In this document: one piece after another, positions 1-10,619 of the stretch
How the letters are laid out: each line of letters opens with the position of its first letter
Position numbering within the stretch: the stretch's first letter is position 1
Source of the DNA: Cladochytrium replicatum
Lineage: Eukaryota; Chytridiomycota; Chytridiomycetes; Cladochytriales; Cladochytriaceae
Direction of reading: 5' to 3'
DNA length: 64,000 nucleotides
Assembly (NCBI GenBank): GCA_025526935.1
Contig: JAHLKD010000049.1
Coordinates: 62,001 to 126,000 of the forward strand
The notes under the pieces: generated by a model
Seen by the model: only the letters and a program-made list of their open reading frames with translations
Database searches by the model: none
Told to the model about the DNA's origin: nothing
Position numbers and translations under genes: made by a program

Positions 1-943
1 ATGCGCAACATGTCCATTGGCTGCTCTTCCTCCATACTGATGAGTGCACCACCAATGTGGAGCAAGATGGGGAACGTGAGCCCGACAATCTCCGGGAAGT
101 GAGAGTCGAACCGCATGCCAATGCTGAAAACAGGTAACAATAAATATGATGGTCTCAAATCGTTCATACCAAAAGAGCATACTGAGTAACAGCAATCAAT
201 TGGTACAAGCACAGAAGTCCGGTGTTAACAACGTCTCCATTTGTGTTCGCCATGTAGGAAGCGATCGCCGAGAGTACGGACTTGAATTCGCCGTCAACAG
301 GCTTATCATCGCGGTTAGGGCCTTCGATAATATAGTCGCAGCTGATAATAGCTCGCAGCGCAAGGAGGAGGTTCGTTCTGTTTGCAAACCGGATATGTCA
401 ACTGGTGAACCAAGTATATTCTCTCGGACACTTCCTCACCGAACCAGAGGTTTGCTCACAACTTGGATTGTTTCCAAGATTGAACCGCGGATCGCCACCT
501 TGTCATTCGCGCTGACGGGAATAGATGATTGCTCGCGCACTCTCCAACCGCTTCGAACATGGTTCTTGAACAGAATACACCCTGAAATTAACCCCATTAG
601 ACGCGATTCACTGATTCAGCAGGAGCTTCAGCACTCAAACAGCCCGTATTGAGTCGCAACTTTCGAATTAATGCACTTACCGGACTGCTTCACCGCCTCT
701 GGGACATCGGGCGAGCGAATAATTTGTGTCAAAACCTGCAGACAGTTGTCGAGTTGCTTAAACTGCCGAGAAAACATATTCAAATGTTAGGCATGAGCGG
801 TTTCTAATGCATGGCGTGAGGTAGCATGTCAATTTAACTCGTACGTTTTGAAGGTACGCATCGGCCTGCTTGCGAGTTTGGTCATCGGTGTTGCTGAACG
901 ATGCCTGCAAGGCATTGAAGAGCTGCTGAACGTCCTCGTCCAT
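1..943 (-). CDS. Importin-beta family nuclear transport receptor (importin-7/8-like), 5' part
   Basis: Karyopherin of the importin-beta superfamily, which carries cargo through nuclear pores using HEAT repeats and Ran-GTP. The start ATG is at 941-943 and the gene leaves the window on the left. The first exon encodes MDEDVQQLFNAL and ends in AYLQN; a GT-AG intron then joins it to FKQLDNCLQVL. Further exons give GCILFKNHVRSGWR and a stretch ending near LRAIISCDY. This is the importin N-terminal layout: the helix pair with Q-A-x-x-xLKN-x-x-x-W. At least four introns are needed, and all join in frame (for example ...AVT|HIGMRFDSHFPEIV near 145-190). The pattern is closest to importin-7/8 (yeast Sxm1/Nmd5), but a related importin cannot be excluded from about 250 residues. 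Confidence 0.8.
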
Positions 944-1261
944 GATTGTAAAAAATCGACAGGGTCGTTTGCTAACCCCCGAGAATATGACGGGTTTGTC
1001 TTGAAAAAGTTTGGAAGAAAAGACACCACTTACCTTATTTGGTTAAATGTGGGGCTGTTAGAAACTATCAGTGTAGCTATTCAAACAACAGATGGGTTTA
1101 GGTGCTTTGGACTTTTATGCCAATGTTCGTCAATTCCCAAAGTAGAAAGATATCTACAACAAAGACTTGAATTAGGGAACCTTCGATATAGAGACATACT
1201 TCTAATGGCAAATTGCATCCTTATGCTGTGGGTTTTTACTAAATCTCATATTGTTTTGGTG
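944..1261. other. Intergenic gap
   Basis: About 320 bp between the start of the importin gene and the stop of the multikinase gene, both on the minus strand. It should hold the importin promoter and the kinase 3' end. Short open frames here show no family features, and I see no repeat or RNA gene. Confidence 0.5.
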
Positions 1262-2218
1262 TCACATTTCTTGGAGAACATGTTCTCGAATCAGACGGCA
1301 CAGCGATCTTAAGCCCTTGATTGCCCCTTCGTCAGGCCCACTTTCATTCTCGTCAAGAAAATGGGAATGAGCAAAGTCAATTATCCGGACAACAGGAGAT
1401 GCGTTGTCTCCCAGCGTAATTTCACCCTCGTAAATAATGAGAACACTGCAAGCGTAAAACCGAGCTGCAGTTTTCTCCAATGATTCAATGATCTGCTCAA
1501 GCTGTGCGAGGACGGATCGTATGAAGCTTGTTCCAACCATTCGCCCGGTAGGAACAAACTGTGGATCGTCTATAACAGCTGGAGTGGATGGATCAGGAAT
1601 GGTAAAAATCGACTTGACGGCGTGGTTTAGGTCAGCGACAGTAAGTGACCTTCCCCATTTCCTTGAATACTCCACATATCTTCTTTCACCCGGTACGTAC
1701 ACCTTAAGATCGATTAGCAAGAATATCAGAAGTTGTCCGGCTATTTCGATACCTTAACACCGCAGATTCTCATTCCTGTTGCATGGGAGGTGTACTGCAG
1801 TGCCTGCCTCATCATCTTTTCTCGCTTTTCTGGCAAAGCGTGATCGTCATAGAGGCGAGTTCCCAGCTTTATGTCCGCAACGCAAGGATTCCGGAACGAC
1901 GTCAGCAAATTCTGAATTCGAACTCTCTGTGGTGTTACCCATCAGGTAAGTTAAGGATCAAGTACAGACGGGTCGTCTAGGGATTCGAACAAAAAATACA
2001 GGCGGAAGGATATAATCTGGAGAAGAGCCAGATGATTCTACGCCATAGAACACAGGGATCCAAGAGCGGATAGAAGAGTGCTGAGGAAGCTGAGCAGTCT
2101 CGTAAAAGGAGGCTTCGCGATTTGTCGATGCTTTCACGATGGACCCGTCAGCGAAGGCAACAAGCTGGTCAGCATGTCCAGCGACCTGTAAGAATGGGAC
2201 TGGCTGTGGTTCCCCCAT
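1262..2218 (-). CDS. Inositol polyphosphate multikinase (IPK family)
   Basis: Kinase that phosphorylates soluble inositol phosphates (IP3 to IP4/IP5 in the Arg82/IPMK branch), acting in the nucleus and cytoplasm. Three exons (2218-2000, 1926-1753, 1702-1262) join in phase 0 and give 277 residues, a normal size for IPMK. Exon 1 carries the QVAGHADQL glycine/lysine loop and FYETAQ. Exon 2 carries the family signature PCVADIKLGTRLYDD, the PxxxDxKxG inositol-binding motif. Exon 3 carries the YACSVLIIYEGE strand (equivalent to the SSLL motif) and VVRIIDFAHS, whose Asp binds metal, followed by the GLRSL helix. The small size and absence of long insertions favour IPMK over IP6K/Kcs1. Two genes flank it on the same strand. 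Confidence 0.9.
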
Positions 2219-2576
2219 TTAGACCAAGCCATAGCACAAACTGATTCCACATTATTGAAGCTCAACGATAAAAATAAACTCAAACTTCTATTCTATCTAG
2301 AACATGATAATGAATCAGAAAGAGAGTCAGGTTGCAAACTGTCGGGGACGGACTGTACTTCTTGGATGGAGAATCAAACAGGTGAGGCAAATAGAGAAGA
2401 CAAGGCAAATCCGAGGGGTTGATTGCTAAAACGGATTGTGAACAAATCTTTCAGCATAATGTGAAACAGACGGTTACAAACAAAGATAATAAGAAAGAGA
2501 AGATCGTGAAAGCAAAGATTGTTCTGAAAACGTCAACCAAAAAAGACCGGAATCAGATTCATTGTCCACTCTTTCA
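2219..2576. other. Intergenic gap
   Basis: About 360 bp of AT-rich sequence upstream of the multikinase start and downstream of the lipase stop. No gene, repeat or RNA structure is recognised. Confidence 0.5.
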
Positions 2577-4412
2577 TCACAGACCTTCCAATAGCTCCTC
2601 GATAGGGGCGAACACCTTCCACCTCGCATCAGTTGCCCACACGACATCCATGTGCTCGTAACCCTCGATGCGATCCACATATACCAGTCGTCCCCGTCCA
2701 CTCTTTTTCTTTCCACCCTTGTTCAACTCCTTCACAAGGTCACCGTAAAGCGCATCCGCGTCTATAATGGTATCAGCGGTGCCGTAAACGAGTGCAACAG
2801 GGCAAGTGAGCGCACGAGAGTGGGGGTAAATAGCCGCTCGCGGATCCGATTCTGAGTTGAATGGCACAACGAGCCCTGCACGCGCACTCTGGGCCCAGTG
2901 CTCAAGCGCCTTTGCGGCAGTCGGACGTGGGGTGAAAAGGAAATAGGTAGGTTTCTCCCGGATGTCCCAGTTGTGATCGCGCCTAATAGCAAATAAGTAT
3001 GTGAGGACAAGGATTATATCGGTAAAGCCTACCATCCAAAAAGGTAGTGGAACATGCGGTACGCAAGGTAAGCGAACATTGGGGCAGGTGCCATTCGTTG
3101 CACAACATCCATGATGGGAATGAACTGCTTAACGCCGAAAATCGACTTGAAGTATTCGTGTGGACAGTTCATGAGCAAGTTCACTGGGAACGATCTTTGA
3201 TTGAAACCAAACATTATTGAAAAAAGTCGGCTGAGTAAATATGAAACTTACTTGAGCAGCGGACCCAAGTAAAGGGCGGGTGCCAATGCAACAAAGCATC
3301 GGATTTTGTTGCCTACTTCGGGCCTGAATCGCAAGCCATGGAACGCCTGGGCATTCCCCTGAGAGTGGCCGACAAATACAACACGGCGGGGATCAGCATC
3401 CCTTTCACCCGGATTTCCAACGCGGGGACTTCCGTGTAAGTAAACATACGAGAGGAGACTGGGGAAGTCGTGCTGGGCAAGCTCATCGATGGAATAGTCC
3501 CAAAGCTCCGCATCATGACAGGAGTAGCGGACATGGGGCTGGCCAAATTTGTTGACACAGCGATTGTTACCAAGCCAAACATCGTAGCCTGCGCGAACGA
3601 AATGGAACGCCATACTGTGTGGGCCAGAGGAAGTGAAGACGCCTGAGGATTGAAAAAGGCCGTGCATTAATAGCATTGACCCTTTGGTGGCTAAGTGAAG
3701 GAATAGGCTAAGATTTGGGTACTAAAGGCTTACATACAGCGAACTTACGTTGCTTTGTCGCACTTACGACCCTATCAACGTCAAGCCAGTATCCGTCCTC
3801 TGTGCACACCCTATGCCGCTCGTGCTTAAACCCATGAAGCTCAACGTAATGACGAACCTCCATGGTGGGCTTTCGCAATGCACGCCAGGACGGTGCACCA
3901 GTAAATTCATCGTGGTCGACAGAGCGCATTGGCTCGTTCGGAGCAGTTACGGCGACCGTTGCGCTTGAAGATGATGTTGACAGGGTGGTCTTCTTGGTAA
4001 AACCGAGTTCATTGGAGTTTACGGTAGTTGGCGAGTACAAAGTGCTGTCGCTTGGAGCATCGGATGCTCTAATTGGGGTAGCAGGGGGTAAAGTCACAGG
4101 TGATGGGTTTGAAATCACAGTTTTCTTCTTTTTCTCCCCAAGAGAGCCGGAGAAAATAGCGAGAAACTCTTCGTAGTATGAAACGAGAACCAGGAGGGTC
4201 ATAATTGTGGTGGCGAGGGTTTGAGCGAATGCTTGGGTCAGCCATAACGGTAGGGTATATGGGGAAGACTTCGATACAGGCGCTCTCTCCTGCTTACGGT
4301 CGCGAGCACGGCGAGCCTTCGGCTTTGTCGACGAAAGCGATCTCGACACGGCCATCGCTTTAGGGTCTTCAAAAGATGACACGAACCCACACACTCGGTG
4401 CGACACAGCCAC
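2577..4412 (-). CDS. Membrane-anchored acid lipase / steryl ester hydrolase (Yeh/Tgl1-type)
   Basis: Alpha/beta hydrolase of the acid-lipase family, whose fungal members (Yeh1, Yeh2, Tgl1) release sterol and fatty acid from steryl esters at membranes or lipid droplets. Residues after the basic N-terminus form one membrane segment (LATTIMTLLVLVSYY). Next comes the lipase N-terminal module (EVRHYVELHGFKHERHRV, then TEDGYWLDVDRV). The catalytic part has LMHGLFQSS (oxyanion HG), NNRC in the GYDVWLGNNR block, and the nucleophile elbow VVFVGHSQGNAQ. The last exon supplies the acid (YGTADTIID) and the histidine (EGYEHMDVVWA). At least three introns are needed, with breaks near 3700, 3230 and 3010. 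The start is either at 4412 or at the second Met (about 4355). It begins 40 bp after the MsrB stop. Confidence 0.88.
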
Positions 4413-4451
4413 TGGGGGTGGTGGTTATTTTATAACAATTTGCAGCTATTT

Positions 4452-5224
4452 TTAAGTTGACGTGTTGGCGTTGGACGACGACAACGACAATGCGCCTCCG
4501 TCTTGTGATGCGTCGTCTGAGAAATCAAGTGCCCCGCTGTTGATGCAGTATCGCTGGAAGGTTGGTCCCGGACCGTCGGAAAACACATGGCCGAGATGAC
4601 CTCCACACTTACAAAGGGATTCAACACGGTATTGTAAGCTTACTGGTGTGACAAGCCTGCGAGCACGCAGCTTAGTGACGGACTGCCATACCTGTTTGCA
4701 CGATACTTCTGTTCGAGTCCCCAAATAGCTCAATTCTCGGCGCTCCACTACTGCTCCCGCGATTGGAGAGTAGAACGACGGCCATCCACTCGCTGATCGG
4801 AATTTGGTTTTCATTCTGATTCAAACACAGTTGATCACATTTAGATCTTGACTTAGCTTCAAGTCATTTCTACTTACTCGAACAATGGCGCATTGCATCC
4901 AGCACACTGGAAAACTCCGTCGTCACTCTTTATGTCCCAGTACTTCCCTGTGAAGGCATGCTCTGTTGCATGTCGTCTCAGTATTTCGTAAGCTTCTGGA
5001 TTCAGACGCTGTCGCCATTCTTCGTCACTGAGGTTGATAGCGGGTGTTTCATTCTGTTGTGCTGGTGTCGAGGTCGAGCTCAGCATGGCCACTGCAACTC
5101 CAGCGACAGCGACACCGCATACACCAAGCCATAACGCAGCCTTCCGTTTTGTATTCCCATAGCTTTGATTTCGCTGGCTTGTGCTCCCAAACCTCCTTGC
5201 GGAATAAACCAACAACCTTTGCAT
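4452..5224 (-). CDS. Peptide-methionine (R)-S-oxide reductase MsrB, probably mitochondrial
   Basis: Reduces methionine-R-sulfoxide in proteins. I chose the ATG at 5222-5224 because it begins a short Arg/Ser-rich leader ([19 protein letters not shown]) with a following hydrophobic stretch ([16 protein letters not shown]), as in a mitochondrial presequence plus membrane anchor. The MsrB domain starts at [10 protein letters not shown]. Both zinc-binding pairs are present: CAGC in [11 protein letters not shown] and C-x-C in the [11 protein letters not shown] region. The core W-P-S-F (SGWPSFYSP) and the catalytic Cys in RYCINSGAL are intact. One intron lies near 4820-4880. Oddity: about 25 residues (SCKQVWQSV to VSLQY) stand in frame between TEV and VESLCKC, where family members have almost nothing. 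It may be an unrecognised intron, but I found no GT-AG pair that restores the frame exactly. Confidence 0.88.
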
Positions 5225-5288
5225 TAAGCCACATTTCAAGTTTTTCCACCGCTTTACGGTCACCATAACAAGGTTTTGGGAAACTTTC

Positions 5289-5530
5289 ACTAGCTCAAGC
5301 AGATCATTTTCGAGTGAGGAGGACATGGACACCGAAGATAAGAGCAGCAGCACTGACAGTAACAATGCAGACGGTAGCAATGGCTCCGTGACTGGCAGTG
5401 ATGCCGACGACGATGATGGCAGTGAAGCAGCGATGGAAGTAAGCCCTTCTGAAACACCGAGGGACAAGGGAAAGCAGCGTAAGTTGAGTCACTGTCAGTC
5501 ACAGAGCCATTGCTATCGTCTGCATTGTTA
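5289..5530 (+). repeat. Inverted paralogous segment, with its own internal hairpin arm
   Basis: Positions 5289-5475 on the plus strand match 6760-6945 on the minus strand over the block encoding SSTDSNDADGSNG, a DDD run and GSEAAMEV. In the plus copy this reads continuously from an ATG at 5325 and meets a GTAAGT donor near 5471. In the minus copy that donor reads ATAAGT and the frame is shifted. In addition 5488-5526 is a shorter inverted copy of 5354-5398, so the two arms could fold back. The left edge of the homology falls just upstream of the MsrB start. Confidence 0.6.
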
Positions 5531-5725
5531 CGGTCAGTCAGTGGAGCATGCCAGCAAGCGGTTGCACTACATCTGGAGTTATGCTAAATCCGAAGCTAGA
5601 GCTTCCACAGTGCTGTTGGAGGAGCTGGTGGAATGCACTTGGTATCTCTTTCAAAGTGGTGCGAGACATAACGGCAGTAAGTGCTTCCGTGGAGTCTAAA
5701 AATGAGGTTGAACCTTGTCCCGGAA

Positions 5726-6028
5726 CTACCCGTGCATCGACAGTGTTCGCAACCAGAGCAATTCCAGCATCAGAACAGCTAGCCACGAGTCCACGATCCG
5801 AGAAACCGTAGCCGAGCGATTTTCGATAATGTTTGCTGACCAGATATAACTTGATGACGAACCCGACGAAGAACTCGAGCTTTCGGCGGCGCTGAAGTCC
5901 TTTAAGCTTGACCCTTGACCAGAGTCCGCTTGCCTGGAGTGGTCAGACAGCGAGCGAATCAGCTCTGATATATCCCAAGAAGTTTCGGGTACATTGCCAG
6001 ATCTGACGGCTGGGAATGGGGTCGGCAT
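5726..6028 (-). pseudogene. Ser-rich protein segment, paralogue copy A
   Basis: Function unknown. This minus-strand frame encodes WDISELIRSLSDHSRQ, then a Gly/Lys linker and a run of serines. It is paralogous to copy B at 7266-7694 (WDLSDLVRSLTDNHWQ). Differences are conservative (I/L, E/D, I/V, S/T), which indicates that the minus frame was the coding one and was under selection. No start, splice partner or stop context supports a complete gene here, and the adjoining 5540-5735 stretch is inverted relative to the other copy, so I treat it as a broken duplicate. Confidence 0.4.
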
Positions 6029-6503
6029 TGAGCAAGCTCGTTCTCGACCAAGCGCGGAATCTCGGAGATCAATCAGGCGTTCTCTTCAAGCAGCTCATAG
6101 ATATACGTGCTTACTCATTGCAGGTGACGATCTCGGATTGAGCACGCATGAGCTGCAAACGTTGAACGCAGAGCAACTGAAGCATGCTGTTTGTTTACCC
6201 AATAGGAAATAGCTCCCGGACTCGCTCTCCAAGTTGTTGTTCGGTGTATCTTTGCGGTTGGCTGCTTGATCTCGCGTGCATCGGAGGAGTGGCGAACTGT
6301 GGAAAGACCACCAGATTATCTCACCAGACTATTCTCGGGGGATCAGGTTGCATACAGACTCTTGATTCGCGTCTCGGTCTAACTCTATGCATTTCTGGGC
6401 ATAAGGAAAACTGATGCAATGTTCCTCAAAATGATAACCCAAAATATCTTGGTGATCCTCTGCAATCACATCGATTCATTCCCAATTCCTCGTTCCTCTC
6501 GCT

Positions 6504-7694
6504 TCATTGTCCTGGATACACGTCCAAATCAACACTCCAGTCCGCGTAACTCGTTCCTGTCCAGATTATTGATGATGAGACCACGGACCACCTCCTCTGT
6601 TTCCTCATCATCATCGTCGTCTTCGTCGATGACCATCTGGACATTGTAGTTTCGTCCAGTGTCTGTGTGGTTGCTAGAACCAGAACTGCTTGTAGCTTGC
6701 GGCAGACTCGACTCCTTTTCAAACATGCACAAATATTGAACATTTCGACGTAAGTGCTTTGCATATTCAACTTATGCTGCTTTCTCTTGCCCCTCAATGT
6801 GTCAGACGTGCTTGCTTCCATCGCTGCTTCACTGCCATCATCGTCGTCAGAATCATGCCGTTGCTACCGTCTGCATCGTTGCTGTCGGTGCTGCTGTCAT
6901 CATCTTCGCTCGAAGATGATCTGCCTGAGCTAGTGGAAGATTCCGAGGACTCGTCCACGTCCAATGATGTGCGAGAAAATGACGCCGAAAGTGCCTCCGT
7001 GGGGTCCTCTGTCGCAGGTGAGACTCCAGCGCACCTGCCAGAGAGCGGAGCAGTAACGTTCTCCACCATCGAGTCGGAAGCCGCGTTCCGTTCCTGGGAG
7101 CTGCTAGCAAGCGGTCCGACCGACTCTTCAGGCGCGTCCACGGTCACCGCGTCCTGAGGTATATCCGAAGCAAGCGCTTCTACAGTGTCGTTTGAGGAGC
7201 TGGTGGCTGCGGACTCGGACGACGGTCTTGGACTGTGGCTAGATTTTCCGATGCTGCGAGCACTGTCAATGCACGGACAACTCGGGGACAAGATTAAGCT
7301 CTTCTGTGGACTCCACAGATGCACTTACTGCCGCTATGTCTCGCACTGCTTCGAACGAGGCACTTAGCGCCACGATACCAGAAATCGTAGCGGAGCGATT
7401 CTCGCTAACGTTTGCTGACAAGCTAGAGCTTGCCCGTTCAGACGATGCTGAACCTGACGAAGAAGTCGAGCTTCTGAGAGCGCTCAAGTCCTCCAAGCGT
7501 GACCCTTGAATAGAGTCCTCTTGCCAATGGTTGTCAGTGAGCGAACGAACCAGATCTGACAAGTCCCACGAAGTCCCGGGTACTCCAAGATGCTGCTGTT
7601 TAGACGGAAACCATTTCGGTATGGAAGCCGTCCCCATGGATGTCGAATCGGCTGCACCGGAGCAGGACTTTGGTGCTCCAGAGAATGTGGTCAT
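6504..7694 (-). CDS. Ser-rich acidic protein of unknown function, copy B (gene model uncertain)
   Basis: I do not recognise this protein. From 7694 downward the minus strand encodes WDLSDLVRSLTDNHWQ followed by a Ser-rich region. A second Ser/Glu-rich block (about 7324-6830) contains SSGRSSSSEDDDSSTDSND. A third has an acidic run and EEVVRGLIINNLDRNELRG near 6680-6545. Several introns would be required. Relative to the plus-strand copy at 5325 the DDD block is frameshifted and a donor GT is changed to AT, so the gene may be decaying. Composition is low-complexity and probably disordered. It lies between MsrB and a coiled-coil gene on the same strand. Confidence 0.4.
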
Positions 7695-7878
7695 CCAAGA
7701 AGTTGATGAAGCGATGGAAGTAACAGCAGCCCGCCGCGAGCCACGGCCAACTCGCTACAGTGGAAGCTGAGCCCATGGACATCGAGCAACGTTCAGTTAC
7801 AACAGCGAGCGGCATCACAGCTTACAAGCTCCATTCCCACGGGTTCAGCGGGGCCAACGGATGTCTCTGTCCCGACTG

Positions 7879-8500
7879 TCAGAGAAACATAGTCTGGCAC
7901 TGTGCTCGTAATTCTCGAATCAAGGTCAATTGAGCAACAACTTGGAACTTGGCCTGAGCGAGCTCGGCTCGGCACTGACGGAGCTCGTCTTGGGTCGATT
8001 GCAGCTGTTCCCGTAGTCCCGCTTCGGTGGAGTGTGCATCCGACCACAGTAAAGAATGCTGAGAAAAAAGATGGCGATTCTCATGCAGAAGCAAGCCCCT
8101 CGATGCGATCCTGGGCTTGTTCCTGCTCTCGAGTGTGGTTGTGAACGGTAGAAAACGTGATAAGAGCTAAGCTGAGCTGTTTCGGCTAGGGCACGCTGGA
8201 GACGAGATTCTTGGTCTTGAATCCTGTCTTCTAAATTGGGCCTACCTTGCCTGTGCGGCTCGTGCTGACGAGTTTGAAGCCAAACGCTCTTGTGGCAGTT
8301 GAACATTCCCGTTTCTAGGGCCACTGTGAGCTCACGTTTGTCGTCCGTCAGATCGTCGCATTTCGACCTCCATAGGAAGATCTCACAAGCACGGACGTCG
8401 TGTTGTCCTAATAGATCCTCGTTGGAAGCTGTGGGGGCATGTCTTAGTGCATCAGACAGCCGTTCAGCTGTATGGAAACAGGAAAGTTAGTCTCGCATCA
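7879..8500 (-). CDS. Coiled-coil protein, unknown function (partial model)
   Basis: No family recognised. Exon-like stretches on the minus strand read ERLSDALRHAPTASNEDLL, CDDLTDDKRELTVALE and EDRIQDQESRLQRALAETAQ. After a likely intron comes EAGLREQLQSTQDELRQCR and AELAQAKFQVVAQLTLIREL. Heptad spacing and high E/Q/R/L content point to a long coiled coil. The 3' acceptor of the first listed exon lies in a perfect 46-bp tandem duplication (8449-8540). Neither the true start upstream of 8541 nor the C-terminus near 7880 could be fixed. Confidence 0.45.
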
Positions 8501-8540
8501 GACAGCCGTTCAGCTGTATGGAAACAGGAAAGTTAGTCTC
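8449..8540 (-). repeat. Perfect 46-bp tandem duplication containing a 3' splice site
   Basis: Copies at 8449-8494 and 8495-8540 are identical. Read on the minus strand, each contains CTAAC (branch-point-like), a pyrimidine tract, the acceptor CATACAG and the first 19 nt of the coiled-coil exon. The gene therefore has two identical acceptors 46 nt apart. Use of the upstream one would add 46 nt and shift the frame. Confidence 0.85.
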
Positions 8541-9752
8541 GGAACTTTGATAAGACAAAGTGCACGTAATGAAAGTGGATGGTTCCAAATGGTGAACACG
8601 CGAACACATCAGAGCAAAAGCGCATGTAGTTCCAACCACGATCCTTGAAGCTTACATTCCTGACGCAAAGTTGGGGCGAGATGAAAGGATTAGGAAGCAT
8701 GAGGCTCTACGTCATCTAGACATCGCGCAACAAAGCTCTAGAGCGCGTTTTTGTTCAAGGATCTGTGATTCCCGGTTCACACCAATAAACAGTAGAACAC
8801 CGAGCCAAGGACACAATCCTTTCAGCAAGGTGCAAGACAAAGGCTGAAAGCAAAGGGAGCTGCTCGAAGATCCCGGATCTGAACTGTCGGCCCACACCAC
8901 TCCCAAGAACGCTCCTTGATCTCTCTTCGATGACTCCTTAGAAGATCGCTAGAAGTGCATTGCTTGCCGTTATGCTAGCGGTCGCGACGACTTCCATTGT
9001 ATTGTAAGCTCGTGTACGACAGCAAGTTCCTTTGGTTGACGCGAACTGAGAAGACACGTCGGAACAGGCCATGTGAGCAAGACATCAGATTAAATACGCG
9101 GGCGAGGAATGGGAAAATTGGGAGAGGATAGCGATGAGCTGCAGCTGGACAGGGCAGCAAAGCGCGGCATACCGATGGAGAGCAACTGGGTCCAGCAGCA
9201 CATCAATTGCCGAATGCCAATGTATAAGAGGGCAGACAGAACAGCAGAGGAGAGTGCATGTTGCCAGAGTCCAGTCACGGAAGGGCTTATAGCTGGTAGG
9301 GAAATGTTAGACCTATCGCTGTTTGAGAGCAAGAGTCCCATCGCTGACCCTAGTACAGTCAGCTCGCACCACATGAGGCGATCAACTCCTCACACGCAAT
9401 GTCGACGGCAGTGGTTGGCAATTCGCGACCATCGTAATTGGGCAGCGTACGGACTACAGATCGGGCGGTCGATACAATGCGCAACGTAATAATTCAATAT
9501 GAGACAGTTTTCTCGATGACAGAGAAGTGGAGACTGAACGACTGTAGAGTTTATTTGAATCTAATCGTCATGGGAACATTCGGATGCCAGCCATAGTCCC
9601 TGATTCTCGCACGTATAATTTGAAACCAAACGAGCTTGCTAACTTGGATTATACTCTGGTCTCAATTTGATCACTGACGTAGGGCTCATGTGCTGATCTT
9701 TTTGTTTGACTGATTTTCTGATTTTCTGATTTTTTTTGTGTGGTAAGTTTTT
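8541..9752. other. Gap without a convincing gene
   Basis: About 1.2 kb. It should contain the 5' end of the coiled-coil gene and the NMNAT promoter. A 126-codon plus-strand frame (9109-9489) and a hydrophobic minus-strand frame (9374-9090) overlap each other. Neither has homology I can recognise, so I call neither. A T-rich run (9700-9740) sits just upstream of the NMNAT ATG. Confidence 0.4.
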
Positions 9753-10619
9753 ATGAATTCTGGACTGATGGAAATCATCACAAGCACGTCGCCAGACTGG
9801 CCGCAGCCAAAGGGAGGGAGACCGACGGATTCTCCGCATGCAATCCTAATCCTTGACTCGAGCTTTAACCCTCCGACACTCGCTCACCTGCGTCTGGTCA
9901 CAGAAGCCCTGCGCAGAGCAGGGCCCCTCGAATCACCACAATTCGACGCTGTCCTCCTCCTCTTTTCCATCGCCAATGCTGACAAGGGTGTATCGGCGGA
10001 TGTAGATCGCCGCTGCGACTTGATGAAACTACTCTCAGATCATATAGTCGAGGACACGACGTCCTCGCTTCCACTTTTAAATGTTGCGGTCGGAGTCGTC
10101 AATGCAGCCCGATTCGTCGACAAAGCCAGTCTACTCCAACAATATCTTGGAAATGGATCATATCGGCTATATTTTATCGTTGGCGCGGATACCCTCGTTC
10201 GTTTCTTCGCTCCAAAGTATTACGAAGGGACCGACATGGCTGCCGTGCTTGATTCCTTCTTCGATGATCCGGTGGTGGGCTCGGTTTCTAGGAGCGGCTG
10301 TGAAGGCTCTGTAGATCAGGGCGGTTTAGGTGGAAGACTGCTCTGTGCCGATCGAATGAGTGATGGTGGCCCACTGGACATATCCGCACTTTTGCGCGAT
10401 GATCCGATCAAGAGAAGGTATAGCGAGCGCATCTTGACCCTGGGTGGATGGGATGATCGTGGTGATGGGTTAATGGCGATGTCCAGCACAGAAGCGAGAA
10501 GATTGCTGGACGCTGCCGGGGGAATTGAGGTGGCTGCAAAGCAACGCCTGGAGCTAATATTGCCGACAAGAATTTTAGAGTACCTCGAAAAATCCAATAA
10601 AGTCCCGAGTGAGTCGTGA
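9753..10619 (+). CDS. Nicotinamide-mononucleotide adenylyltransferase-like protein (Pof1-type)
   Basis: Nucleotidyltransferase of the NMNAT/cytidylyltransferase fold, likely joining NMN and ATP to NAD or acting in the related Pof1 branch. It is a single exon of 288 residues. The nucleotide-binding motif is SSFNPPTLAHLRL; eukaryotic NMNATs likewise have Thr where bacterial enzymes have His. LYFIVGADTLVRFFAPKYY matches the G-x-D-x-x-x-x-F...Y block. Near the C-terminus MSSTEARRLL matches the ISSTxxR motif that contacts ATP phosphates. The length fits the Pof1 branch, which is shorter than Nma1/Nma2. The ATG at 9753 follows a T-rich leader; another in-frame Met (residue 6) is close. Confidence 0.82.
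   Translation: MNSGLMEIITSTSPDWPQPKGGRPTDSPHAILILDSSFNPPTLAHLRLVTEALRRAGPLESPQFDAVLLLFSIANADKGVSADVDRRCDLMKLLSDHIVEDTTSSLPLLNVAVGVVNAARFVDKASLLQQYLGNGSYRLYFIVGADTLVRFFAPKYYEGTDMAAVLDSFFDDPVVGSVSRSGCEGSVDQGGLGGRLLCADRMSDGGPLDISALLRDDPIKRRYSERILTLGGWDDRGDGLMAMSSTEARRLLDAAGGIEVAAKQRLELILPTRILEYLEKSNKVPSES

Noticed and set aside
4640-4740. GTTCGAGTCCCC resembling a tRNA B box
   Set aside because: No matching A box, acceptor stem or anticodon arm; it lies inside the MsrB gene.
5325-5699. Plus-strand 124-codon frame as a stand-alone gene
   Set aside because: Its N-terminal part is an inverted paralogous segment and its second half is antisense of another copy; no support for a complete gene.
9090-9489. 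Overlapping plus (126-codon) and minus (94-codon, hydrophobic) frames
   Set aside because: Neither has homology, splice context or a credible start; chance frames in a GC-balanced gap.
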